This document shows, in pieces, positions 1 to 6,277 of a stretch of 13,573 bases of DNA. Every line of letters begins with the position of its first letter. Positions within the stretch are counted from its first letter, which is position 1. The DNA comes from Roseiarcus sp. (GTDB lineage: Bacteria > Pseudomonadota > Alphaproteobacteria > Rhizobiales > Beijerinckiaceae), in NCBI GenBank assembly GCA_030153205.1, contig JASLHV010000117.1, positions 1 through 13,573 of the forward strand, in the 5' to 3' direction. The position numbers and the translations under genes were made by a program. The notes under the pieces were generated by a model. The model searched no databases and was not told the origin of the DNA. It saw only the letters and a program-made list of their open reading frames with translations.

Positions 1-595
1 CAAATATAGCGGCGAGCCTGTTCGTCTGCTGATTGGGCCAGATTGTTTGATCCGGGAGGGCGTGACGATGAATCCTGGCACGGCGGGCGGCGGATCGGAG
101 ACGATCGTTGGGACCCGCAGTGTCTTTCTGGCCAATTCGCATGTGGCCCACGACTGTATCGTCGGTGACAACGTGATCTTGTCGAACAATGTGATGTTAG
201 CGGGACATTGTAAGATCGGCGACTACGCCATTCTCGGCGGCGGCGCCGCCGCGCATCAATTCGTACGAATAGGCGCGCACGCCTTCATCGGCGGACTTGC
301 CGGTGTCGAGAACGACGTCATACCTTTCGGAATCGCGCTTGGGAATCGCGCCGGTCTCGCCGGCATCAACGTGGTTGGCCTCAAACGACGAGGATATGAT
401 CGCGACGCTATAAAAGATCTGCATGGTTTGTACCGGCAGCTCTTCACGGGCGAAGGCACGCTGAAGGAGAGGGTCGAAAGTCTCTCGGTTGAATTCGCTC
501 ATCAACCGGAGGCCATGCAGGTTTTGGACTTCATCCGCGAAGGCGGCGATCGAGCGATTTGCATGCCGCGTCCCAGTAAGGACGAGCTCGTGTGA
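1..595 (+). CDS. lpxA: UDP-N-acetylglucosamine O-acyltransferase (LpxA), 3' part
   Basis: LpxA is the cytoplasmic enzyme for the first step of lipid A synthesis; it moves an R-3-hydroxyacyl chain from acyl carrier protein to the 3-OH of UDP-GlcNAc. The reading frame is open from base 2, so the gene starts before the window; about 75 N-terminal residues are missing by comparison with E. coli LpxA, and 197 are visible. The visible part shows left-handed beta-helix hexapeptide repeats, the SHVAHDC segment holding the catalytic base (H125 in E. coli), the LAGH and AHQF histidines, and the GLKRRG motif leading into the C-terminal helical domain. E. coli has MHRGT where this protein reads MNPGT, so a conserved His is Asn. 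The TGA stop overlaps the GTG of lpxI. Identification is near certain. Confidence 0.96.
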   Translation, partial: KYSGEPVRLLIGPDCLIREGVTMNPGTAGGGSETIVGTRSVFLANSHVAHDCIVGDNVILSNNVMLAGHCKIGDYAILGGGAAAHQFVRIGAHAFIGGLAGVENDVIPFGIALGNRAGLAGINVVGLKRRGYDRDAIKDLHGLYRQLFTGEGTLKERVESLSVEFAHQPEAMQVLDFIREGGDRAICMPRPSKDELV

Positions 596-1464
596 GGTCG
601 CCCTCGAAATCCGCCGCGCCGATCGCGACGGAGCATCGGCCGCTCGCCATCATCTGCGGCGGCGGGGATTTTCCTATCATCGCGGCGCGCGCCGCACAGG
701 ACGCAGGACGCAGCCCTTTTCTGGTCGGCCTCGTCGGATCAGCCGACGCACGGATCGAAGCTTTTCCGCACCTGTGGCTTCACCTCGGCGAGGTCGGAAA
801 ATTCTTTGGCGCTCTCCGCGAAAGAGCGATCGTCGAAGTCGCCGCGATTGGCGCGATAAAACGCCCTGAACTTTCCGACATACGGTTTGATTTAGGCGCT
901 GTGAGACGTCTGCCGGCGCTGACCGCCTTGTTCGCCGGCGGCGACAACCGTCTTTTGGCCGGCGTTGCAAAACTGTTGGAGAAAGAGGGGCTCAAACTCG
1001 TCGGCGTCCATGAGGTCGCTCCGCAATTGTCGGCGCCTGAGGGCGTTTTGACGCGCCGCTCGCCTTCCGCCGATGCTTTAGGGGACGCGCGTTTCGGCGC
1101 TGAATTGATCGCCGCCCTTTCACCCTTCGACGTCGGCCAGGCCGTTGTCGTCGCGGGGGGACGGATCTTGGCGATCGAAGCCGCAGAAGGTACGGACGCG
1201 ATGCTTGGGCGCGTCGCGGACATGCGCACTACGGGCCGCCTCAACCGTAAGGGCAGGGCGGGCGTGCTCGTCAAGGCGCCGAAGCAAGGCCAGGAAATGC
1301 GCCTCGACATGCCCGCCGTCGGCCTCAAAACGATTGAGGCCGCCATTCGCGCCGAGATGGAGGGCGTCGTCCTGGCGGCCGGACGCGTTCTTCTGATTGA
1401 TCGCGAAGCCTGCGTTCGCGCGGCGGAGGAAGCGTCGCTTTTCCTCTTTGGAATGACATTGTGA
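592..1464 (+). CDS. lpxI: UDP-2,3-diacylglucosamine diphosphatase (LpxI)
   Basis: LpxI hydrolyses UDP-2,3-diacylglucosamine to lipid X and UMP. It replaces LpxH, an unrelated enzyme, in most alphaproteobacteria. The protein has 290 residues, normal for the family (formerly DUF1009). The N-terminal domain opens with a glycine-rich IICGGGDFP segment (20-28). The C-terminal catalytic domain carries EGTD (199-202) and the family signature VKAPKQGQEMRLDMPAVG (227-244). D239 in that signature probably corresponds to the catalytic Asp described for Caulobacter LpxI (inference). The GTG start at 592 was chosen because it overlaps the lpxA stop as GTGA and has a TAAGGA ribosome binding site at 577-582. 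The gene's position between lpxA and lpxB fits the pathway exactly. It ends in a second GTGA overlap with lpxB. Confidence 0.95.
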   Translation: MRSPSKSAAPIATEHRPLAIICGGGDFPIIAARAAQDAGRSPFLVGLVGSADARIEAFPHLWLHLGEVGKFFGALRERAIVEVAAIGAIKRPELSDIRFDLGAVRRLPALTALFAGGDNRLLAGVAKLLEKEGLKLVGVHEVAPQLSAPEGVLTRRSPSADALGDARFGAELIAALSPFDVGQAVVVAGGRILAIEAAEGTDAMLGRVADMRTTGRLNRKGRAGVLVKAPKQGQEMRLDMPAVGLKTIEAAIRAEMEGVVLAAGRVLLIDREACVRAAEEASLFLFGMTL

Positions 1465-2633
1465 GCGTCGGGGCGCAGCCGGCGTTTCGCATCTTCATCG
1501 TCGTTGGCGAACATTCGGGCGATCAACTCGGCTTCAAGCTGATGCGGGCGCTGCGCGCCGCGACCGACGGCCACATCTCCTTTGCCGGCGTTGGGGGCGA
1601 AGCCATGGCCGGGGAGGGGCTCAACAGCGTTTTCCCTCTCAGTGATATCGCCGTTATGGGTATTGCGCCGGTGATCGCGAAGCTGCCGACGCTCCTTTCT
1701 CGCATCCGCCAAACAGCGCAAGCGATCATCCAAAATCCTCCCGATGCGCTCATCATTATCGACAGCCCCGATTTTACGCATCGCGTTGCGCGGCGGGTCA
1801 GGCGCGTTCTGCCAGACCTTCCGGTCATCGATTATGTCAGCCCAAGCGTTTGGGCCTGGCGGCCGGGCCGAGCCAAGGCGATGCGCGCTTATATCGACTT
1901 GGTTCTTGCCCTGCTTCCCTTCGAACCGGCGGAATATGTCAAGCTCAATGGTCCGCGCTGTGAGTATGTCGGCCATCCGTTGATCGAACGTACCGACGAA
2001 TTGCGTCCCGATCCCGCCGAAACCGCGCGTCGCGGCGCCTCGCCGCCGCTCATCGTCGTCATGCCTGGCTCGCGTCGCGCGATCGTTTCTCGTTTGATCG
2101 ACGATTTCGGCGAAGCCCTGAAGCAATTGCAAGACGCGATTGGCCCTGTCGAACTTGTCCTGCCGACCGTTCCACATCTGGTGTCGCTCGTCCGGGCGCG
2201 AATTGCGAATTGGCCGACGGCGCCGCTGCTGGTTGTCGAGGAAAAGGACAAGCTTGCCGCGTTCCGATCCGCCCGCGCGGCTCTCGCCGCGTCGGGCACG
2301 GCGACATTGGAGCTGGCGCTTGCCGGCGTTCCCATGATTGGCGCGTATAAAGTCTCATGGATCGAAACGCCGTTGAAGTATCTCGTTCGCGCTCCTTCGA
2401 TCTTGCTGCCGAACCTTATTCTCCGCGAACGTGCGATCCCCGAGATTTTACAAGAGGAATGTACGCCACAACGCCTTGCTTCAACGCTTGGCGCGCTTGT
2501 CCAAGACGGACCCGAGCGCGTGGCGCAGTTGGCGGCTTTGTCGCGACTCGACGCGTTGATGCGGCTTGATAAGCAGGAAACGCCGAGCGGTCGGGCGGCG
2601 CGGCTGATGCTTGAAATGATCAGGAAGCGGTGA
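1461..2633 (+). CDS. lpxB: Lipid-A-disaccharide synthase (LpxB)
   Basis: LpxB is a peripheral inner-membrane glycosyltransferase (GT19, GT-B fold). It condenses lipid X with UDP-2,3-diacylglucosamine to form the tetra-acylated lipid A disaccharide and so uses the product of LpxI. The protein has 390 residues, normal length. Visible family motifs are GEHSGDQLG (16-24), DSPDF (101-105), YVSPSVWAW (125-133), YVGHPL (169-174), MPGSR (201-205) and the nucleotide-binding ASGTATLELALAGVP (277-291). In most LpxB proteins the MPGSR motif is followed by a conserved acidic residue (SR-x-x-E); here that position is Ile208, a mild oddity. The GTG start at 1461 overlaps the lpxI stop as GTGA and has no strong ribosome binding site, which suggests translational coupling. 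It is convergent with the cytochrome gene, 27 bases away. Confidence 0.96.
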   Translation: MSVGAQPAFRIFIVVGEHSGDQLGFKLMRALRAATDGHISFAGVGGEAMAGEGLNSVFPLSDIAVMGIAPVIAKLPTLLSRIRQTAQAIIQNPPDALIIIDSPDFTHRVARRVRRVLPDLPVIDYVSPSVWAWRPGRAKAMRAYIDLVLALLPFEPAEYVKLNGPRCEYVGHPLIERTDELRPDPAETARRGASPPLIVVMPGSRRAIVSRLIDDFGEALKQLQDAIGPVELVLPTVPHLVSLVRARIANWPTAPLLVVEEKDKLAAFRSARAALAASGTATLELALAGVPMIGAYKVSWIETPLKYLVRAPSILLPNLILRERAIPEILQEECTPQRLASTLGALVQDGPERVAQLAALSRLDALMRLDKQETPSGRAARLMLEMIRKR

Positions 2634-2660
2634 CAGCGTCTTCTAAGCAGACAATCGTGA

Positions 2661-2981
2661 TTAGGGCGCCGCCGAGACCGGAGGCAGCGAACTATAGTAC
2701 GTCGCTAAGTCCTCGATGTCTTGATCGGATAGGTTCGGCGCGATGACCGACATCATGTCATTCTTACGCGCGCCTGTCTTGTAGTCTGTCAGGGCTTTGC
2801 GCAAATAGATTTCCCCTTGCGCGGCGAGGTTTGGCGCTTCCGGAATAGTCGCCTTGCCGTCAAGACCGTGACAAGTCTGACATTGCTGGGCTTTTTGACG
2901 CCCCGCGGCCGCGTCGCCGGCCAGGGCCGTGCTGGCGGCGAGGAGCCCAATCGCGCCGATCGCCGCCGCAATACGTTTCAT
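2661..2981 (-). CDS. Periplasmic mono-haem cytochrome c (class I, c4/c5-like)
   Basis: This is a secreted electron carrier of 106 residues. A Sec signal peptide (KR then a hydrophobic core) ends at about residue 21 with ALA before GDAAAG, leaving a mature protein of about 85 residues. It has one covalent haem site, CQTCH (34-38), with H38 as proximal ligand. M76 or M77 in KNDMMS is the likely distal ligand, and APNLSDQDIEDLATYYSSL (81-99) forms the usual C-terminal helix. ATG at 2981 is preceded by GAGGA six bases upstream. It lies 63 bases downstream of the dehydrogenase gene on the same strand, so it is probably co-transcribed and could be that enzyme's electron acceptor (inference). The partner and redox potential cannot be told from sequence. 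Confidence 0.9.
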   Translation of the reverse strand: MKRIAAAIGAIGLLAASTALAGDAAAGRQKAQQCQTCHGLDGKATIPEAPNLAAQGEIYLRKALTDYKTGARKNDMMSVIAPNLSDQDIEDLATYYSSLPPVSAAP

Positions 2982-3003
2982 CGCAAATCCTCATAGGTCA
3001 TAC

Positions 3004-3035
3004 CGGGAGGCCTCGGCCGTAGCCGAAGCCTCCCG
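3004..3035 (-). other. Intercistronic hairpin between dehydrogenase and cytochrome c genes
   Basis: An inverted repeat of 14 positions closes on the loop CGTA (3018-3021). Thirteen positions pair and one is a C/A mismatch (3012/3027). It begins about 10 bases after the dehydrogenase stop. No T-run follows on either strand, so it is not a classical intrinsic terminator. An mRNA stabiliser, processing site or partial attenuator setting the ratio of the two proteins is more likely (inference). Confidence 0.6.
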
Positions 3036-3044
3036 CGCACTACT

Positions 3045-4295
3045 TTATTTTCCGTCGTACCAGATGCGGTAGATCGCGCCGACGAGATCGTCGGAAACCA
3101 GAAGCGAGCCGTCCCAGGACTGGGCGACGTCGACCGGACGGCCGAGATAATGACCATCCTCGTTCCAACCCTCGGCGAAGGGAGTCGACGGGCCGGCAAC
3201 ATGGCCGTCATCCTTCAGGAATGTGACCATGACACGGGCGCCGACCGGGACAGTGCGGTTCCATGATCCATGCTGGGTCGAGAAGATCGCCCCGCGATAT
3301 TTTTCGGGGAACATGTTGCCCGTGTAAAAGGTCAATCCGAGATCGGCCGCGTGAGCGATCTGCTCGACTTCGGGGAAGATCACGTCTGCCGGCGGCGTTT
3401 CGGCTTTGTATTCATTGGTGCGGGTGTGGCCGCCGCCGTACCACGGGAACCCGAAATTCTCGCCCATTTTGTCAATGCGGTTCATCTCGCCGGGAGGAAT
3501 GTCGTCGCCCATGCCGTCGACCTGGTTGTCATTGGTCCAGAGCGTCTTGTCCTTCGGGTTGAAGTCCATCCCGACCGGATTGCGCAGACCCGTCGCATAG
3601 ACCTCTCGGTTTTTGCCGTCCTGGTCCATACGGATGACGCCGCCCATCCCGATCTTCGTGTAGAGTTGCCATTTTTCCTTCGACGGTACGTTATAGGGTT
3701 GGCCAAGTTGAATATAGAGCTTGTTGTCCGGCCCGACGCGACATTCGCGCGCCGTGTGGTTGAAACTTTCTTCAGCCTTGGGAATGAGTTGACCCTCGGG
3801 GACGACGACGCCGACCGCAACGTCGGGACTTTCATAGAAGAATTCAGCGGCCGGATATTGCAGTACGCGATTTTGCTCGACGACATACAGGAAACCATCC
3901 TTGGAGAAGCACGGTCCGTTTGGAATGCTCTTTGGCAAAGTCGGCGCGAATTCTTTCACCTCTTCGGCGACGCCGCTGCGGGAGCGATCGGTTACGGCGT
4001 AGATTTTCGTCTTGCGCGTCCCGACAAAAGTCACGATGCCCTGCGGTCCTACCGCCATGTGGCGAGCGTCCGGCACGAGCGCGTAGAGATCGATATGGAA
4101 GCCGGGCGGCAGCTTGACCTTCGTCAGGTTCTGCTTGACCTGATCCGCCTTGGGTCCGGTCTGCGGGACGGTAGGCCAATCGATAGGCGCTGTCTTATGG
4201 AAGCTCTCGAGCGTTTCAAGCGCGTCCGCTTTGGCGAATTGAGGACAAATAGCCAGCGCTGTAAACGCCAACGCCGTCACGACATGACTCTTCAT
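3045..4295 (-). CDS. Secreted sorbosone/glucose dehydrogenase-like PQQ beta-propeller protein
   Basis: This 416-residue protein belongs to the soluble glucose/sorbosone dehydrogenase superfamily, six-bladed propellers that oxidise sugars or aldehydes with PQQ. A signal peptide (1-23, ending AKA before DALE) sends it to the periplasm. Family marks include H180 in FNHTAR (compare the catalytic His of soluble glucose dehydrogenase), R238-N239 in GLRNPVGMDFNP (compare its PQQ-contacting Arg-Asn pair), HGSWNR (342-347), LGRPVDVAQ (384-392) and LLVSDD (398-403) in the last blade. The site following the catalytic His reads LGQP where soluble glucose dehydrogenase has GDQG, so the substrate may differ. 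ATG at 4295 has a strong AGGGAGGA ribosome binding site. A cytochrome c gene lies downstream and pqqA is divergent upstream; both fit a PQQ enzyme. Actual substrate and PQQ dependence are unproven. Confidence 0.88.
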   Translation of the reverse strand: MKSHVVTALAFTALAICPQFAKADALETLESFHKTAPIDWPTVPQTGPKADQVKQNLTKVKLPPGFHIDLYALVPDARHMAVGPQGIVTFVGTRKTKIYAVTDRSRSGVAEEVKEFAPTLPKSIPNGPCFSKDGFLYVVEQNRVLQYPAAEFFYESPDVAVGVVVPEGQLIPKAEESFNHTARECRVGPDNKLYIQLGQPYNVPSKEKWQLYTKIGMGGVIRMDQDGKNREVYATGLRNPVGMDFNPKDKTLWTNDNQVDGMGDDIPPGEMNRIDKMGENFGFPWYGGGHTRTNEYKAETPPADVIFPEVEQIAHAADLGLTFYTGNMFPEKYRGAIFSTQHGSWNRTVPVGARVMVTFLKDDGHVAGPSTPFAEGWNEDGHYLGRPVDVAQSWDGSLLVSDDLVGAIYRIWYDGK

Positions 4296-4645
4296 CGCAT
4301 CCTCCCTGTTTCTTAGGCTTAAAATTGGCCTCTTCTTGCCGTTGAAGCCTTAGGGTCAGAACATAGAGACAAGTACTCCCTTCAGCGGCGGCGATTTCGC
4401 GAGTTTGGCTCTACCCAATCGATATCGGTGAAATGCGCCGTCGCGGTTCTGCCTAGTCGGTATATTGATTCATTTCTGGCGCGGCGGATTGGCATTTCCG
4501 CAAGAAGAGTTTGCAATTTTATTTTGACGGGCGATTTCAAACGGTTGATCCGATATTCGCAACGCGGCAGGCGCTTGGCGCGGACATTTGAGAATGGCTC
4601 AATCTGCGGTATTCTGCAGCGGGTCGCCATACGAGGAGAACGCCC
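4296..4645. promoter_or_regulatory. Divergent intergenic region between dehydrogenase and pqqA
   Basis: This 350-base region separates two outward-reading genes and must hold promoters for both. On the + side a good -35/-10 pair is visible close to pqqA (4588-4615). On the - side I found no convincing pair ahead of the dehydrogenase. An 8-bp palindrome CGATATCG lies near 4419-4426. Overlapping frames of about 180 codons run through here on both strands, but neither looks like a real protein. No tRNA or other RNA gene is apparent. Confidence 0.5.
4588..4615 (+). promoter_or_regulatory. Candidate sigma-70-type promoter of pqqA
   Basis: TTGAGA (4588-4593, five of six matches to TTGACA) and TATTCT (4610-4615, four of six matches to TATAAT) are 16 bases apart. 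Transcription would begin near 4622, giving a leader of about 24 bases with the pqqA ribosome binding site inside it. Position and spacing are right, but the assignment is by eye only. Confidence 0.45.
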
Positions 4646-4723
4646 ATGGATTGGACAACCCCGAGCATCTGCGAAGTCGCCGTCGGCATGGAAGTCACGA
4701 GCTACCTGTCCGCCGAGATCTGA
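4646..4723 (+). CDS. pqqA: PQQ precursor peptide PqqA (25 residues)
   Basis: PqqA is the ribosomal peptide whose Glu and Tyr side chains are cross-linked by the radical SAM enzyme PqqE (with chaperone PqqD) and excised to become pyrroloquinoline quinone. This 25-codon gene encodes a peptide starting MDWTTP and ending GMEVTSYLSAEI. Glu16 and Tyr20 are exactly at the precursor positions, in the diagnostic ExxxY spacing. The WTTP start and the GMEVTSY core match the Methylobacterium peptide (W-x-x-P, GMEVTSY), although the usual tail after SAEI is missing. GAGGAGA at 4633-4639 lies six bases before the ATG. No pqqB, C, D or E follows: a hairpin and then convergent gltA come next. The rest of the pathway must be elsewhere in the genome, and this may be a detached or extra copy. 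The divergent neighbour is a candidate PQQ enzyme. Confidence 0.93.
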   Translation: MDWTTPSICEVAVGMEVTSYLSAEI

Positions 4724-4727
4724 CATT

Positions 4728-4747
4728 AGAGGCTTTGTACGGCCTCT
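4728..4747 (+). terminator. Hairpin just after pqqA
   Basis: AGAGGC (4728-4733) pairs with GCCTCT (4742-4747) across an 8-base loop, followed only by TTC. It starts four bases after the pqqA stop. It may be a weak terminator or a 3' stabiliser of a short, abundant pqqA message. Confidence 0.45.
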
Positions 4748-4769
4748 TTCATACCACGTAAAAAACACG

Positions 4770-4800
4770 AAGCCCGCCCTGCGAAAAGCGGGGCGGGCTT
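4770..4800 (-). terminator. Strong intrinsic terminator between gltA and pqqA
   Basis: A 13-pair GC-rich stem (one G/T wobble at 4780/4790) closes on the loop GAAAA (4783-4787). Read on the - strand, the stem is followed by CGTG and then six T (from 4760-4765). It lies 27 bases after the gltA stop. On the + strand only TTTGAATTT follows, so it may also stop pqqA read-through, less efficiently. Confidence 0.8.
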
Positions 4801-4827
4801 TGAATTTGCAGGGGGCGAAGAAGCGCG

Positions 4828-6117
4828 TTAACGCTTCGTCATCGGCGTGTAGTCGCGTCGTGGCGCGCCGGTGTAGAGCTGGCGCGGACGGCCGATCTTC
4901 TGGCTCGGATCCTCGATCATCTCTTTCCACTGCGCGATCCAGCCGACGGTGCGCGCTACTGCGAAGAGCACGGTGAACATCGAGGTGGGGAAGCCCATCG
5001 CCTTCAAAGTGATGCCGGAATAGAAGTCGATGTTCGGATAGAGCTTCTTTTCGACGAAATATTCGTCGTGCAGCGCGATACGCTCAAGCTCGACGGCGAC
5101 ATCGAGGAGCGGGTCGTCTTTGATGCCGAGTTCATTGAGAACGTCATGCGTCGTGCGCTGCATAATCTTGGCGCGCGGGTCATAGTTTTTATAGACGCGG
5201 TGCCCAAAGCCCATCAGGCGGAAGGGATCGTTCTTGTCTTTGGCTTTCGCGATATATTTCGGAATGTTTTCGACTGTGCCGATCTCGCCGAGCATCTTCA
5301 GAGCCGCCTCATTGGCGCCGCCATGCGCCGGCCCCCACAGGCAGGCGATGCCCGCGGCGATACAGGCGAAAGGATTGGCCCCTGAAGAGCCGGCAAGGCG
5401 CACCGTCGATGTCGAAGCGTTCTGTTCGTGGTCCGCGTGGAGAATGAAAATTCGGTCGAGGGCGCGCGCGAGAACCGGATTGACCTTGTATTCCTCGCAG
5501 GGCACCGAGAAGCACATATTGAGGAAATTGGCGGCGTATTCGAGATCGTTCTTCGGATAAACGAACGGCTGACCAATCGAGTATTTGTACGCCATCGCCG
5601 CGAGCGTCGGCACTTTGGCGATCATGCGCATTGAGGCGATCATGCGCTGGGTTGGGTCGGTAATGTCGGTCGAGTCGTGATAGAAGGCGGCGAGCGCGCC
5701 GACCGATGCGACCATCACCGACATCGGATGCGCGTCGCGTCTGAAGCCATTAAAGAACCGCGCCATCTGCTCGTGCACCATCGTATGGCGCGTGACGCGA
5801 TAGTCGAAGTCGGCTTTCTGCGCCGCGGTCGGCAGTTCGCCGTATAGGAGCAGATAGCAAGTCTCGAGAAAGTCGCCATGTTCGGCCAACTGCTCGATCG
5901 GATAGCCCCGATAGAGCAACACGCCTTCGTCGCCGTCGATGTAAGTGATGGCCGACTCGGTGCTCGCCGTCGAAGTAAAGCCGGGATCGTAAGTGAACAT
6001 CCCGGTCTGGCCGTAGAGCTTCCCGATGTCGATCACCTCGGGGCCGATCGAGCCTGTCTTGATCGGCAGAGCAAGATCTTTGTCGCCGAGTTTGATTGTC
6101 GCAGAAGTCATCGACAT
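4828..6117 (-). CDS. gltA: Citrate synthase (type II)
   Basis: Citrate synthase condenses acetyl-CoA and oxaloacetate to citrate, the cytoplasmic entry step of the TCA cycle. The chosen product has 429 residues, close to E. coli GltA. Catalytic residues are all present: H265 in GPAHGG, H306 in FGHRVY and D364 in NIDFYSG (H264, H305 and D362 in E. coli). HADHEQNAST (227-236) holds the oxaloacetate-binding histidines. The frame stays open to 6189, but the added 24 residues (Arg-rich, unlike family N-termini) fall in a structured leader. ATG at 6117 gives the family-typical start MSMTSATIKLGDKD and has GGGGAA about seven bases upstream; ATG at 6111 is a second option. It is separated by 160 bases from the ABC genes and ends at a strong terminator. 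Confidence 0.97.
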   Translation of the reverse strand: MSMTSATIKLGDKDLALPIKTGSIGPEVIDIGKLYGQTGMFTYDPGFTSTASTESAITYIDGDEGVLLYRGYPIEQLAEHGDFLETCYLLLYGELPTAAQKADFDYRVTRHTMVHEQMARFFNGFRRDAHPMSVMVASVGALAAFYHDSTDITDPTQRMIASMRMIAKVPTLAAMAYKYSIGQPFVYPKNDLEYAANFLNMCFSVPCEEYKVNPVLARALDRIFILHADHEQNASTSTVRLAGSSGANPFACIAAGIACLWGPAHGGANEAALKMLGEIGTVENIPKYIAKAKDKNDPFRLMGFGHRVYKNYDPRAKIMQRTTHDVLNELGIKDDPLLDVAVELERIALHDEYFVEKKLYPNIDFYSGITLKAMGFPTSMFTVLFAVARTVGWIAQWKEMIEDPSQKIGRPRQLYTGAPRRDYTPMTKR

Positions 6118-6137
6118 CGCCGTTCCCCGCGTGAATT

Positions 6138-6179
6138 GCCGTCGCTGGCCGGTCTTGTGAGGCCGGTCGCCGCGACGGC
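6138..6179 (-). promoter_or_regulatory. Structured gltA leader: inverted repeat enclosing a direct repeat
   Basis: GCCGTCGC (6138-6145) is exactly inverted as GCGACGGC (6172-6179). Between them GGCCGGTC occurs twice (6147-6154 and 6161-6168), separated by TTGTGA. The structure lies 20 to 62 bases ahead of the gltA ATG, so the stem would form in the mRNA leader if transcription starts upstream of it. A leader hairpin or a regulator binding site are both possible. No transcription start can be assigned. Confidence 0.45.
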
Positions 6180-6256
6180 GATTGTGCACTGCGAAAACGC
6201 TAACTGATCGCGTGTTTCCTCACAAGTCGATAATCAAGCCTGACGCTTTTGTGAGG
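6155..6256. repeat. Three copies of the 8-mer TTGTGAGG between gltA and the ABC operon
   Basis: TTGTGAGG occurs at 6155-6162 (+), 6218-6225 (- orientation, read as CCTCACAA) and 6249-6256 (+). The last two form an inverted pair that could close a stem over 23 bases, with a smaller AAGC/GCTT stem inside (6236-6239/6245-6248). The pair lies just after the ABC ATPase stop, so it could serve as that operon's end structure, but it has no T-run. Alternatively the copies are binding sites for a regulator of gltA. Confidence 0.4.
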
Positions 6257-6277
6257 CTCGCCGTTCGGGCGTTCAAA

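Noticed and set aside
780..2177. 465-codon open frame on the - strand opposite lpxI and lpxB
   Set aside because: It lies antisense to two certain genes in the same GC-rich codon register and has low-complexity Arg/Asp/Ala composition with no family resemblance.
3270..4316. 348-codon open frame on the + strand opposite the dehydrogenase
   Set aside because: It is antisense to a protein with clear signal peptide and propeller motifs; its own translation shows no domain and no ribosome binding site.
4491..4510. Possible sigma-54 site around TGGCATTTCCGCAAG ahead of pqqA
   Set aside because: The spacing between the GG and GC elements is seven bases, not the required ten.
4382..4976. Overlapping frames of 182 codons on both strands across the pqqA and gltA-end region
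   Set aside because: Both run through the strong terminator and the certain gltA or pqqA codons, and are Arg-rich without recognisable domains.
6118..6189. 24-residue N-terminal extension of citrate synthase
   Set aside because: The added residues are Arg-rich and unlike citrate synthase N-termini, and they coincide with the repeat-containing leader. ATG at 6117 has a ribosome binding site and the family-typical start.
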